Assembly: GCF_047511655.1 (NCBI RefSeq)
Contig: NC_133400.1
Span: 33,930,001 to 33,994,000 of the forward strand
Direction: 5' to 3'
From: Castor canadensis
Lineage: Eukaryota; Chordata; Mammalia; Rodentia; Castoridae
DNA length: 64,000 bases
This document shows, one piece after another, positions 30,561 to 42,225 of this stretch. The position numbers and the translations under genes are program-made. Position 1 is the stretch's first letter; each line of letters starts with the position of its first letter. The notes beneath the pieces were generated by a model. The model made no database searches and was not told the DNA's origin. It saw only the letters and a list, made by a program, of their open reading frames with translations.

Positions 30561-32670
30561 TGGGATGTTGTTGGATGTAGGATTTTTCTTTTTTTCAATG
30601 AGAGAAAGCTATATTCAATTATCTAATATCTCTGAGGAACCCCCAAAGACTTTCCAAATGGTGCAGGAATTGGAATTCTTTTTAGAAGCATTTGCTCACG
30701 GGGTGTGAGCATTTGCAATCAACCCAAGTAGGCTTCCCAGGCTCAGCAAGGGTTCTCCATCTTTTTGATGACCTAGAAACAAAGGCCAGTCCCAGAAACA
30801 TCTTTAAACTTCTGAAGAGTGGCCCCTTAGAGGTTGGGGACCAGGGGACCACACGTGTTATGTTGCGGTTGGAAGCTAAGCCTCCACACGTTTGAAAAAA
30901 CTGGTGTGTTTCCTTTAATAAAATGATATGTTTGGTGGAAACAATATTGTCACACTGTGAAGCCACTTATTCGCTCCTCTTTTATTCTTACCTTACAAAA
31001 GAAGGAATATAGATGTGTGTTTTAAAAATCAAACAGACTGCACATCTAAAGAGCCACTGAACACAGCCCAACACACCTTTATAACTTCCCACACTCTTAG
31101 AAAAACCCAAACAAGAGACAAAGTTTTCAGATTTTGTTCTTAGTCCTCTGTTGCACTGAGGCTATTTCTAGATCCTTGTCTCCTGACACATGGAAGTCCG
31201 TGGCTATGAAAACTCAGATTATATCAAATGGTCACGGGTGGAAAATTCATCCCAGAGTCAGTGGGCTGTGCTCCTTATTAGCTTAAAAGCATAAAGCTTT
31301 CTGGAGCTTCCTTTTATGTGCCAGATAAACTTCAAATGAACTGGGGATCATTTTGCAGAGAAACCCTTAAGTTGAGTGATAATAGAAAGTAGTTAGTAGA
31401 ATATTACACTTTTCATTTGGGCAAACAGATGGGATGCCTGCTTTTAGATTTAATCACGGGCTGACAGACAGGTAGGACGCCGCATATTTTAGTTGGAGTC
31501 TCTTTCTTTTCAGGAAAGAATGAAGCTACTTAATATTCACTATATCCGCCGCCCCACCCCCACTAGCCCATCTATTCTGCAGTACCTCGTGATCCCTAAT
31601 GCCTAACTTTTTCTCATTTCTGATGACATTACAAAGTCCAAAGGTCATCTAACAGCAAGTGAATCCATTTATTAACACATCTTTTACTCTATTCTTCCCT
31701 CACAAAAAAAGTAGATGTGTGTATGTGTGTGTGTTTAAAAAATAAAACATCACAGAGCGCATACCAATCTCCATTTACATAGACACAGACGTAAATAAAT
31801 GATTTAACAATTTGGGAGTCATGAGTCTCTGACCTCATGCTTTCTCAACTAACCTTTTCAAAAGATTTTGATTCTCAATTGTTTCTCTTTTTTCCCCAGA
31901 AGCATAATACACTGTAACCTTAGCATGCACAGTCTGTTTGGAGAGAGGGACACAGACAAGGGCAGTCGGAGGTGGATTTTAATGTCCTGGCAGAGCTTAT
32001 ATTACCTTGCTGGAAACAAAATCTGCCCCCCTACTTCGAATGCAAGTCCCTGGACACCCCCATCGGAGGTCATTTGTTATGCAAAGTTCGGTGAGGCAGT
32101 CAAAATGAATTCCTAGTGATCTTTACACCCTAAGCCCCAGCTCCTAAGAATGGTCTTTCTCAACAGGTGTTCATTGTGGCAGTCTGACTTCAAATTGCCT
32201 GACTAAAGGTTTTATTCTTTAGTCATTTCTTTTTTAATCTGGAACTTGTAATTTACTAATCTGCAGCAGCTGCCAGGGAGGGCCCAGCTGTTTACCAGAG
32301 GGGAAGTGCATCACCAAGGAGGCTGGAAGAAGGGCACCTGCAGACCAGGAGGAGGAAGACCCTGAAGTGCACGGCCTGGAGAGAGCACAGCCCAGCTCAG
32401 GAGCACAGACCTACCTGGTCTCCATAATACCTTCTCGGCGGCTGCTCTAACATTCATGATGTCTAATTCAGCTTCCCCTGGGAAGGTTTGCAGACATACC
32501 CTCCGGTTATGTGCAAAGTGAGTAGAAAGTGATTTTTAACAAACAAAGACGACCACCAGAAAAATATGGTCATGAAGGAAGGGACGTTTGAAACGTTACA
32601 TTTTTCATTAGGGCCTGTGTGTCACACAGATCCCGTGCCTTTGGGCATCTTTATCAACCCCCAACTCCAA
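30561..32670. other. intergenic, repeat-free, no gene seen
   Basis: Unique sequence, largely AT-rich. Contains a DR1-type nuclear receptor motif at 31635-31647 and no coding frame above chance length. Confidence 0.5.
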
Positions 32671-32674
32671 GTCC

Positions 32675-32883
32675 ATTTTTTTTTTTTTTTTTGGTACTGG
32701 AGTTTGAACTCAAGGCCTACACCTTGAACCACTCCACCAGTCCATTTTTGTGATGGTTTTTTTTTTTTTAGATACAGTCTCATGAACTATTTGCCTGGGC
32801 TGACTTTGAACCACAATCCTCCTGATCTCTGCCTCCTGAGTAGCTAGGATTACAGGCATGAGCTATTAGCACCCAGTGTCCAC
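32675..32883 (-). mobile_element. composite SINE (ID-like plus B1-type)
   Basis: Antisense: T-run, GGTACTGGAGTTTGAACTCA, a second T-run, CTCATGAACTATTTGCCTGG, GCCTCCTGAGTAGCTAGGAT, ATTACAGGCATGAGC. This is the full composite family of this genome. Confidence 0.85.
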
Positions 32884-32889
32884 CTCTTC

Positions 32890-34550
32890 TTGAGATCCCT
32901 CTAAGGAATTGGGAGAAATGACATTTTCCTGCAGTGATTCTTGGATTTCCTGATTAGTCAGAAGTTAGTTGGCTGAGTGTTCATGAGAGACAAAGCATGA
33001 TATCAGGATCCTGATTTCCAAATTGCCTGGACTGTAGCCTTCAGGATACCAGCCTAGAGATTCTGGAGAGTGGGTCTTGGCATAGAGCCTGGGAACATTT
33101 AACAAGCATCGTAAGGTGCTGGTGCTTGTGGTCTGGTCTGGGGGAAGCCACAGACAAAACCTCAGGACCTGAACCCTTTCCATCACATTTGGCCGTTCTT
33201 CCTACCTCAGTCATTCCATCTCTACAATGGGCTCTGCCTCTTTAGCCTTCTCAGTCACAGCCACCAAGAGAGCCTCTGAGCAGGCACATCTTGGGAAGGT
33301 CAGTGTTCCAGCTAAGGGATGGGTTTCTTCCTAAGGAGATGACACATGCATGTTGTGTACCGAGGGTAGATAAGGTCATCAAATAGAGACCTCTTCAGCC
33401 ATGCAGCAATTCTTGGCTTCCTGGTTTCTTTTGCAAATGACGCCTGCAGCTTGTTTATTACTTCTGGTCTGTATCAGAGGTGTGGTCGGGACAGAAGTGG
33501 GCATGTTGTATAAAGACCACAACTAAAGCAAATCCTGCCTCACTTGTGAAGACGAGGCCAGTGGGAACATTGGTGGCTGCGCTCAGCCTTATCATAGGCT
33601 AGAAGTCAGCATTCTGCAGGGAGGCAGAAAGGAGGGAGCTAAGATTCCTGTCTGCCCCAGTCTTCCAGAGAGAAAATTGGAATTCCTTTGGTATTCACCC
33701 AGAAGAATAGACACAGGCACAGGAGACTTCAGAACCAAACAGGAATTCGCACGGGAATCCAACATTAAAGGAGAGTCTGGAAGTGCTAGGACGTTAGGAC
33801 ACAAGGAGTCCTCATTGCCCTGACCACCCGTCCCCTGAGGTGCAGCTCCGTGGAAAACCCACCATTTGGGAGGCATGATATCTCTTTGAACAGTCCCCAA
33901 GGAACAGTATATGACTGCCCCTTGGCCCTTCAGCTTGGCTGTTCCCCTGAGAAGGCTCTCTTGTATCTGTTCAAAATCTAATTATGGCTGTAAAAACTGT
34001 GCAAAGAGGGAAGCCTGTGGCTGCACATGCTTAGCAGTGTCTCTGCTGGCACATTTGTCCACACGCAGGGCAGCGAGGCCACGCCCATCACTCAGGAGAA
34101 TTGATTTTGTAATACACGAGCTAGCCACCTCGTTTGTTCTGCTCCTGTGAGCCTCTTTCCTGCTGTGAGGGAGTGGAAAGGTTTCTTGGGCTCCAAAGAT
34201 CAGAGCCCATGGGCAGGAAATAATATTTATACCAGTCTCATTTCTGTGTTGTACAAAGCTACTCCATTTATTTCAAGTCACAAAGGATGCTTGGCTCCCT
34301 CTCCAAGAAAATGTGCTTTGCAGAGAGGCAGGGGTCAATGAGGGAATGTCAGATGGTGGACTTTGCTAAAGGCACCCCAAGGAAGTTTTGGTGGGAACTG
34401 CCATCCAGACTGGATTGGGCATCTTGCAGTTTCCAGTAGATGGCACTTTGGGAAACATCCACATCTGACAGCCTGAGCACAGCACGATTCTCTAATTACT
34501 GCTCAGCATAATTTATTTTTGTGTTTTATGAATACATACTGCATGTTTTA
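32890..34550. other. intergenic, no gene seen
   Basis: Unique sequence without a repeat that I can name. The frames present (up to 102 codons) show no family resemblance. Confidence 0.45.
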
Positions 34551-34589
34551 TTATGTTTCAGGTCACACTTGGAAGGGTCCAGAAAAGAC

Positions 34590-34668
34590 CATGATTTGAT
34601 AGATGAGGAAGCTGAGACCCAGAGAAGTGAAGACTCTTGCCCAAGGTCACACAGCAATTTCTAGACAG
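34590..34668 (+). mobile_element. MIR SINE fragment
   Basis: GATGAGGAAGCTGAGACCCA, GAGAAGTGAAG and TTGCCCAAGGTCACACAGC are the MIR core and 3' phrases. Confidence 0.8.
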
Positions 34669-34809
34669 GGCGTATTGCTCAGAAGGCAGGAGCCATCTTT
34701 TAACCTACTAATCTGATGGACTATTAGATTCTTGTTAGAGGGACATTCTACCATGTGGTTGTATTTATATTACTCTTCATCCATTTGAATCTTTCATTTT
34801 GTTCTATCT

Positions 34810-35010
34810 TTCAACAACTACTATTGAGTTTCTAACATGAGCTAGGCACATAGGTGCTAGAGATTTGGTGATGGACAAAGCATTATGGGCCCTCCCACAG
34901 AGCTTTGTGTCTAGAGGGCCAGACACTAAGCAAATAATTACAAATATGTAAGCAATTATAGTTTTGATAAGTGATTTGAAGAGAGAGACCTGACCAAATG
35001 CAGGAGTGAA
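34810..35010 (+). mobile_element. old interspersed repeat (L2/MIR-like class)
   Basis: The order TATTGAGTTTCTAACATGAG, GGTGCTAGAGATTTGG, CAGAGCTTTGTGTCTAGAG and CACTAAGCAAATAA follows a common old mammalian repeat ('tattgagcacctactatgtgcc..ggagcttacagtctagt'). I cannot name the exact family. Confidence 0.4.
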
Positions 35011-35364
35011 GATGGAACCATTAGGGCAGGTTGAGTGTATCAGTCAGGATCGATTATGTTTTGCTGCATAACAAATAGCTCCGATCCTGGTTGGGGTGTA
35101 GGAGGGTGTTAGCAGAATATTTGCTTCTCCCTTATGCAGGTCAGGAGGGATACTGTGTTCCTTACACTCACTCAGGAGCAGACTGAGAGGGGCTCTGTCT
35201 CAACTTTGCTTCCACAATCATGGGAGAAAAAGAAACACTTTGGTTTTTCATCCTAGAGGATGCACTTCACTTCAGTTCACATTCCATCACCAACTGAATA
35301 AACAGACAAACCTCACCTGAAGGAGATCACCTAGGGGAGCAGCCCAAAGGCCTACACTCTTACT

Positions 35365-35530
35365 CTGTGTTCTGCTGCTGTCACAGAATATGTGAGACTG
35401 GGTGATTTATAAAGAATGGAGGTTTATTTTGCTCTGGAGGCTGGAAAGTTTAAGAACATGGCTCTGGTACTTTGTTGGCTTCTGGTGAGGGTCCCCTGCT
35501 GTTTTAACTCATGATGGAAAGCAAAAGGGC
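35365..35530 (-). mobile_element. MaLR-type LTR fragment
   Basis: TGTGAGACTGGGTGATTTAT, AAAGAATGGAGGTTTATTTT and CTCTGGAGGCTGG match the antisense 3' end of an MST/THE1-like LTR. An ID-like SINE follows and may interrupt it. Confidence 0.6.
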
Positions 35531-35532
35531 AG

Positions 35533-35662
35533 GGCTGGGGGTATAAGTCAGAGGTACAGTGCTTGACTAGCAAGGTCCTTGGGTTTGAGCTCCACCAGGG
35601 AGGAAGGAAGAGAGGGAGGGAAGGAGGGAGCGACGGAGAGAGGGAGGGAGGGAAAGAAAGAG
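35533..35662 (+). mobile_element. ID-like SINE followed by (GGGA)n
   Basis: GGGCTGGGGGTATAAGTCAG.. TTTGAGCTCCACC is the tRNA-derived module. From 35600 it continues as GGGA/GGAA simple repeat. Confidence 0.65.
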
Positions 35663-36094
35663 AGTGAGCCCAGCCAGCAAGGGGAAGGAGGCTCCCCTCC
35701 AGTAGGACATGTGAGGACTTAGAAGCCAACCACAGGGGCAGGAGAAGGTCCAGGCAGACTTTAAAATGATGCAGGTTATGAAGACCACTTTGAGGGAGCT
35801 GTAGGTAGTGGATGCTCACGCATCACACCAGGCCCGCAAGGCAGGGAAATGCCCATGGTATTGCAAGACAACTGTGGACCAGAGACATCTTTGATCCAAC
35901 TTGGCCCAAGGTTGTGCCCAGTAAATGCTACCTAAGTCAGAATTCTAACGCCCTCCCTCCAACTCAAACCTTGCTGGTCCCCCCTTTACCACAGCAGCCT
36001 CCTTGCTGGTGTTGGAAGAGTCCATGGTATCTTGTCTTCTTTCTTACCACCATGCTGCATTGTGCTCATGATGCAAGGCTCAACCTATCTTTTT

Positions 36095-36185
36095 ATTTTT
36101 CTTTTTGCAGTGCTGGGATGGAACCTAGGACATTGTGCATGGCATGCTAGGCAAGTGCTCTACCACTGAGCTGCATCCTGAGCCC
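36095..36185 (-). mobile_element. ID-like SINE
   Basis: Antisense: CAGTGCTGGGATGGAACCTA.. GCTAGGCAAGTGCTCTACCA.. CTGAGCTGCATCCTGAGCCC. Confidence 0.75.
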
Positions 36186-36399
36186 TCAATTTAAATGCTG
36201 TTCAATGGAATTTTCAGGCAAAGCAAACCATGACATTCATATTCTCAATTGCAAGGAGCTCTGCTGTGTCGAGCTCCTGAGACAACTTCCCAAAATGACA
36301 AATGTGTGTCCACTAAAGCCAATTATCATAAGCATCAAAGAAAAGTTTCAGAAATGGAGCTGGAGAAAGTCAGAAAGCTTTTCCCCTCTGCACTAAGTC

Positions 36400-36680
36400 C
36401 CCTTTTCCCAATTAGCATACAAAAACATTTTTAAAGGAATAACCTTTCCTAATAAAATGCTATAATCTCAATAAGACATTTCAGCAGGGAATTATTAGAT
36501 ATTAATTCATGCCTAGTTGCACTGACAGCTCTCGGCCGTCAACGTTAGCCTAATAGCACACTAGGTGAGAATTAATATGCCATAATCACGCTCTGTCATG
36601 CATTATTGCTTAAATAAGATACATGAAGAATAACCTATTCTGGCGAAATAACTGGGATTCTCAGAGTTCTTCTGGCCAAG
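36400..36680. promoter_or_regulatory. candidate conserved non-coding element
   Basis: Repeat-free and rich in homeodomain-type cores: ATTATTAG, TATTAATTCATGC, GAATTAATATGCC, CATAATCA, TGCATTATTGC. TGACAG (36524-36529) is a MEIS/TGIF-type core. The call rests on motif density and on the absence of repeats. Confidence 0.35.
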
Positions 36681-37054
36681 TTATAAATAGTTAGGTTTGA
36701 ATCCAGGATTTTTTTGTATTACTAAATTTGAAATAAATTGCATATATGTATCCTCATCTGTAATTACTGTGAACATTTTTCCTAAGTACTAACATTAAGT
36801 TCAGTCATATTCCATGTTTTTAAATTCAACTTAAGCAAAATCACATAATTTTCTTGAGCCCAAAATAGAAATTTCTCTCCTTCATGTATAATTGTATCTG
36901 GTGCCATGACATCGTGTAGCTCCCTATGGCCTGGGAGTCAGGCAAAATGGGCCTGCTTAGAAGGACACAAAACACAGACAGTGGAGTGTGAGGGGCCTTG
37001 AGGGTCTTGTGCTTGTGTTTATTTTTTTTAAACTTTGGGGCATTTTTCTTTTTT

Positions 37055-37140
37055 TAATTTTTTAGAAGTACTGGGGATTGAACCCAGATCCTTATATATT
37101 GCAGGCAAGTGCTCTACCACTTGAGCTATGTCCCTAACCC
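37055..37140 (-). mobile_element. ID-like SINE
   Basis: Antisense: GTACTGGGGATTGAACCCAG.. GCAGGCAAGTGCTCTACCAC.. TTGAGCTATGTCCCTAACCC. Confidence 0.8.
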
Positions 37141-37579
37141 TCTGTTTGTGTTTATAAAGGGCATGTGTCTCTTTGTACAGCTATAGTTACTCATGAGTGC
37201 CTACTGTCTACTTAGCCAGAGAAGTGGGAGGCAGTCCCTGTTCTACAGAAGCTTAGAGCCTATTGATGTAGGTGATAAAATTCACCCTTGTCCTCAAAAG
37301 CTAATGCCTAAGACAATGCTAAGACAAAAGAGGGAGACATGGCAGGAATGGAAAGAGTGTGGAGTCTTACGGAGTTCTGAGAACAGTCATGCATTTATCA
37401 TACGTCTATTGAGGAAGGCAGGAGACCAAAGGGAAGAAGCTGGAGTTAGTCTGGGACATGATGTATTTGAGGCCTGGAGCTCAGTGTGGGGAGAAGCAGG
37501 GACAGAGGCCAGAACTTAGAAGTCATCATGTTACAGAAGCTAGACCATCAGAGCTGGAGGGTCGTGGAGATGGTCTCAC

Positions 37580-37660
37580 CCTTCCTACCACTAATTTAAA
37601 GATGGGGAAACTGAAATCCATAAAAGGGAAGGATCTTGTCAAGGTGACAACAGATCTCAG
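37580..37660 (+). mobile_element. MIR SINE fragment
   Basis: AAAGATGGGGAAACTGAAAT, then AAGGATCTTGTCAAGGTGAC, follow the MIR core order, diverged. Confidence 0.5.
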
Positions 37661-37855
37661 GAATCTTCTGTGACTCCTTAGTTCCTTTCAGTGGGAAGCT
37701 TTCCATTCCGATTGTCAAATAAGAGAATTGACCACGAAAGCAGAGGCGACGCATCCTAAGGCACAGTAGCTTACACGGATGTTTCCCAGACTGAAGGCTT
37801 TCTCAAGGCGCCCTCGGAAATTGTACCATGATCGGTTAAGTTGCTTGTTCTTACT

Positions 37856-37930
37856 TTGTTTTGGGGGTGTTTTTGGGATGAAACCCAGGGCCTCATGAAT
37901 GTTAGGCAAGTGCTGTACAATTGGGCCACG
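37856..37930 (-). mobile_element. ID-like SINE fragment
   Basis: Antisense: GGATGAAACCCAGGGCCTCA.. TAGGCAAGTGCTGTACAATT, truncated and diverged. Confidence 0.6.
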
Positions 37931-38821
37931 AAATACTATTTTTTTTTTGTTTTAATAAATTTGCCCCAAAAGAAAGCTCCTATCATTTGCATAAATGGAA
38001 TGAGAACTTCCTTTGCTATAAAAAGCAAACCTGTAAATTAACTCCTGTAAATTCACCTATAAAATGAAGCAATCCTAAAATCCTACCCAGAGATCGTTGC
38101 CCACTGGAGGCCTACTCTCTCTTTAACAGAGAGACTGTCACATTTTAGAGAAGTGTTAAAGACATACTAGTACCAAACTGAGCCTTTCTGCTTGTCTCTA
38201 TAGGATTGGAAGAATTGAAAAAGGACTCATTTTCTCACTGTGTGATTCAAGGTTATGAAGTAATATGCCCATATGTCACCTAAAATATTCCATGCTTTCA
38301 GAAATACTGCACTAGAAAAGCCAAAATAAAAGGTGTCACTTCCACATGCCCCAAAGATGGGTTATTGTAAGGATTTATTGAAGGAAAAGAATGAGATCAT
38401 GCTGAATGATGCTATCAAACCTAGTTCAAAGAAGTCTTTGTGAGAAGGCTTCCAGCTTTGCCATTTGGAAAACAAGGATGGTTCCCTGTTCTGCCCCCTG
38501 GGATAGCTGGGAGACTGCAATGAAGCCCAATAGCTGAGGTTGTGCCAATGACCGGTCTCTAGCGATGTGAGGATCCTTCCCCAAGGCCATGCCCACCACC
38601 CAGGAAGGGAACAAGACACAGCTTCTGTTCTGAAGGGGATCAGTGTCCCATCCTTCCCCCCACCCCCATTCCCACTGTATGGGGAGTCTCTAGGGCATAG
38701 CAGCACACCCTGGCTTGACTTGGGAGAAATCAGGTGTCCCCTGGTCCTGAACTCATGCCTGTGGAAGGGCTTCTGGTCCTTTGTTTCTCATATGTTTTAG
38801 TCTGGGTTTCCCCAAAAGCAG

Positions 38822-38908
38822 AGCCTAGGGGTTGAAAGTACAAGTAAGTGGTAGAGTGCATGCGTGAGGCCCTGAGTTTTTACTTGAAAAATAAAAATAA
38901 AAATAGAA
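38822..38908 (+). mobile_element. ID-like SINE
   Basis: Diverged tRNA-derived module: AAGTAAGTGGTAGAGTGCAT, GCGTGAGGCCCTGAG, then an A-rich AAATAAAAATAAAAATAG tail. Confidence 0.6.
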
Positions 38909-38909
38909 C

Positions 38910-40180
38910 CTAAGAAGGACTTGGGTGTAGTTTTTTGTTCTGTTTTGTTTTGTTTTTTGATAGATGATCTTGGGAAGCAAGATGAGGGGGATAGGAGAAG
39001 GGAGGCTACAAGAGGAAAGGAGGGAAGGCCAAGGACAGGGGAAGGCTGAGTTGGTTATTGCTGGAGGCAACTGGAGCGCCATGTTGCTGAGACTGTCTGA
39101 GGACCCACAGAAAAGCCACCTCAATACTGTCCTTTTCACAGGATGAAACTGGGATTATCTACTGATTCCCACCAGGCTGATGTGGAAAGATGCCACAGGC
39201 ATCATTGGTATGCAGCTGCCGACCTCCCCAGTGCTGGAATTAGATGAGCCATGGGGTCATGGTTCAGGGGACATAAACTGTACACCTCACTATGTCCTTT
39301 CCTATGCAGGGAATTTGGGAAGCCGTAGGTAGCCACAACCCAGGTATAAAGTTGTGCGCCTCACCTTACCAGGTAGTGCTGATGCAGGTAGTTGATGGAA
39401 AAGGCAGCCTCGGATTCATCTAAGGTGTCTCCGCCCACCCCACAGAGCCTTTCTCAAAGGAGCTGCACCATCCTACATCCTTCTGGGGATGCTCCAGGTG
39501 GGTAGAGCGTTCTTAGCCTGCCAGAACCCCGCTGTCTGTGTCGAGCAGAAATGGACTTTTGTTGCTGTACAGAGGGGTGGAAGGGGCCTGTCAGGGCCAC
39601 GGCATTTAGGGCTCTATGGCACTTCCTTTCTGTCATTTGTGATTTGAGGAAGTGGTCTTGGGAAAAGGAAGAAAAAGGAAAGGGGATTGTATTAGGAACA
39701 TTGTATGGGGCTCAAAGATGAACTATTTGAGCAATGACCTCTTTGCCTGTCCCTTTGAACGTCCCCTGGCCCCTTAAGGTCCTCTGAATTCCTATACTGC
39801 TTAAAGCCAGGCACAGATGAAAACTGCATGGGGTGAGGACTGGATAGGGTTCCCTTTGCCTCTCTCTGCCCCCTCTCCTCTCCAGGTTGTCTGAGAAGGA
39901 TGTAGAAATGTCAGTGGTGTCCTGGCTCAGTTACTCTGCTAACTCATCAATCTGTATGAAAAGAGCAGATTAAACTGACTGGTCCGCATATAGTTAATGA
40001 TTGCTGCTATTCGACTAGGATGCATTTCTAAGGAAGTGCCTGTCACAAACTATCGATAGTTTTTAATCCCAAATTACTTAGTGTGGGGTTTGCTTTCTGC
40101 CCAAGATGGCCGGTCTCAGATGATTCCAGACTTTGCAGCAAGAAAATGAGCTGCCTAGTGGCTCTACTTCATTGTTCGAT
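38910..40180. other. intergenic, no gene seen
   Basis: Unique sequence; nothing that I can name. Confidence 0.45.
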
Positions 40181-40182
40181 GA

Positions 40183-40285
40183 TTGTGTTTATTTATTTAC
40201 TTACTTATGTATTTACTTATTTGGCAGTACTGAGCTGGAACACAGGGTTCGGCTCTGACTACTTGAGCCACAACTCCAGTCTGGA
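40183..40285 (-). mobile_element. ID-like SINE fragment with (TTTA)n-like tail
   Basis: Antisense: TTTATTTATTTACTTACTTA tail, CAGTACTGAGCTGGAACACA, ACTTGAGCCACAACTCCAG. Confidence 0.55.
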
Positions 40286-40449
40286 TGATTGGGCTCAATT
40301 CCTGGATTGTGGATTTGATGGCAGATGCAGTTTCTTACATACAGAACTCCATGACTGCCCACCCTACCTCTCCACTAATCAGAAAGGGTACTATGAAATT
40401 CTTGGTCAAAATGTCCTCTGAACTTGTGATTGCAAGGATATCATGGGTG

Positions 40450-40650
40450 TAGTGATAATATCAGCTACCATTTTTGGAGTCTTTCTTTTATATGCTTTGA
40501 TTTTTATAGTCACAACACCCCTCCCAAAAAAGTCATGAGTTTTATCATCTCTATTTTATGATGAGGATGCTAAGGTACAGAAAGGCTAAGGAACATGCCT
40601 GAGGTCACACAGCTAGCCCAGGGCAAAGCCAGGATGCTATCCCTCGCAGA
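40450..40650 (+). mobile_element. MIR SINE
   Basis: ATCAGCTACCATTTTTGGAG, ATGATGAGGATGCTAAGG, TGAGGTCACACAGCTAG and AGCCAGGATGC are the MIR phrases in order. Confidence 0.75.
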
Positions 40651-40929
40651 AAGACCACACACACTAAGTTACACACTGTTGCACAGTGACAACAATGCTC
40701 ACATGCAGCTCTGAGTGCTGTGTGCTGATCCCCTCATGGTGATAAAATTTTATTCAGATGCCAAGCTTACATATGGCAGCTACTGTCTTCATTTTCCTGG
40801 AGGCTTCACTGTCTCTTTGCAGCCTTTGGAATATGAATCCCCAAAATAGGCCTGATTCCAGGTAAGTGTCTCAACTAGTAATATTGTAGGAACACTGTTT
40901 TAGGTTACTCAGGTATTACAATAAGACAC

Positions 40930-41268
40930 TACAGAATAAGGTTGTTAAGGAGCTTAACAACAAATTTATTGCTCACAGTTCTGAAGCTAAAAGTCCAAGT
41001 TAAAACACCAGCAGACTTGAAGTCTGGTTCATGGTTGACATCTTCTTGCAAAGCCCTCACAGGTAGAAGGGGTAAGAGAGCTCTCTGGAATCTCTTTATA
41101 GGAACGCTAACTCTGTTTGTGGGAGTTTCACTCTCAAGACCTAATTAATCTCCAAAGGCCCCCACCTCCTAATTCTACCACCTTGTAGATTAGGATTTGA
41201 ACACATGAATTTGGGGTCAGGGCAAGGGACACAAACATTCAGTCCATAGCAAACACATTCCACATTTT
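40930..41268 (-). mobile_element. MLT1/MST-type LTR
   Basis: ATTTATTGCTCACAGTTCTG.. AAAGTCCAAG.. AATCTCCAAAGGCCCCCACC.. TAGGATTTGAACACATGAAT.. CAAACATTCAGTCCATAGCA is the exact antisense order of an MaLR LTR whose sense start is TGCTATGGACTGAATGTTTG. Confidence 0.8.
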
Positions 41269-41367
41269 TATTTCTACCTCTTTCCTCCCTCCTTCCTGTC
41301 TTTTTTTTTTTCCCCCCACTATCTAAACTTTCAATTCAACACATGTTCTAATCACCAGTGATTTTCT

Positions 41368-41578
41368 TATTTCTAGTACTGGGGTTTGAACTCAGGACCT
41401 CATGGTGGCTAGGAAGGCACTCTACCACTTGAGCCACTCTGCCAGACCTTTCTTATGTTGGATATTTTCAAGATAGGGTCTCAGGAACTATTTGCCTGGG
41501 TTGGCTTTGAAACTTCAGCCTCCTGATCTCTGCCTCCTGAATAGCTAGGATGACATATGTAAGCAACGGATGCCTAGC
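41368..41578 (-). mobile_element. composite SINE (ID-like plus B1-type)
   Basis: Antisense: GTACTGGGGTTTGAACTCAG, CTCTACCACTTGAGCCACTC, GGTCTCAGGAACTATTTGCC, CTCTGCCTCCTGAATAGC. Confidence 0.85.
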
Positions 41579-41604
41579 ACAAATGATTTAAAGAAGTGTT
41601 TCAT

Positions 41605-41720
41605 AAAGTCACTCAACAACCATTTACTAAACACCTACCATATGTGAACGCTGTGTTAGGAAAAAGAAAAGCACAGTTCCTGTGCCCAGAGAACTAACAG
41701 TCTAGTGTAGGCAAATGCAT
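41605..41720 (+). mobile_element. old interspersed repeat (L2/MIR-like class)
   Basis: CAACAACCATTTACTAAACACC, seen here as CATTTACTAAACACCTACCA, then GTTCCTGTGCCCAGAG and AACAGTCTAGTG. Same class as at 34810-35010; family unnamed. Confidence 0.4.
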
Positions 41721-42174
41721 CAGTCAGGCAGCTCTCGAGAGTCATAGAAAAGCTTACTGGAAGAAGTGGTAGCAAAAACAGGTGGAGGAATGGTGGCATT
41801 CAAAGATGTCCTGCTTCTTTGAAAGCATGGTCAGCTACTTTAGATTGGTTGGTGCTTGGTGGCAAAACATGGGGGAGTGGTGAACATGAGGTGAGAGCAC
41901 TAGGAAAGGAGACTGGCAGGTTAAGCCAATCTGACTTCCATCCAGAAGGTTCTAGGGATCCACAGAAGAATTATAAACATGGCAGTGCTAGGAGCTTGTA
42001 GCTAACACTGTGACCTCAGCACCAGAGGCCCAAGACTCCACTCTCACTAAGAACTTAGCCACTCTGGGCTAATGCAAGTCTCAATACTGTCAGCCCCCAA
42101 GGCCTTATCTATCACATTGTACCCACCTCCGAAGGCAGATGCAAAGGCTGAAGGGATAGGGGAAATGGCGTGCT

Positions 42175-42225
42175 CAATGCCAGAGTCGGGCACATAGTAA
42201 GTGCTAAATAAACACCAGCTGCTTG
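42175..42225 (+). mobile_element. L2 3' end fragment
   Basis: GGCACATAGTAAGTGCTAAA followed by TAAACACC is the L2 terminal phrase. Confidence 0.5.
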
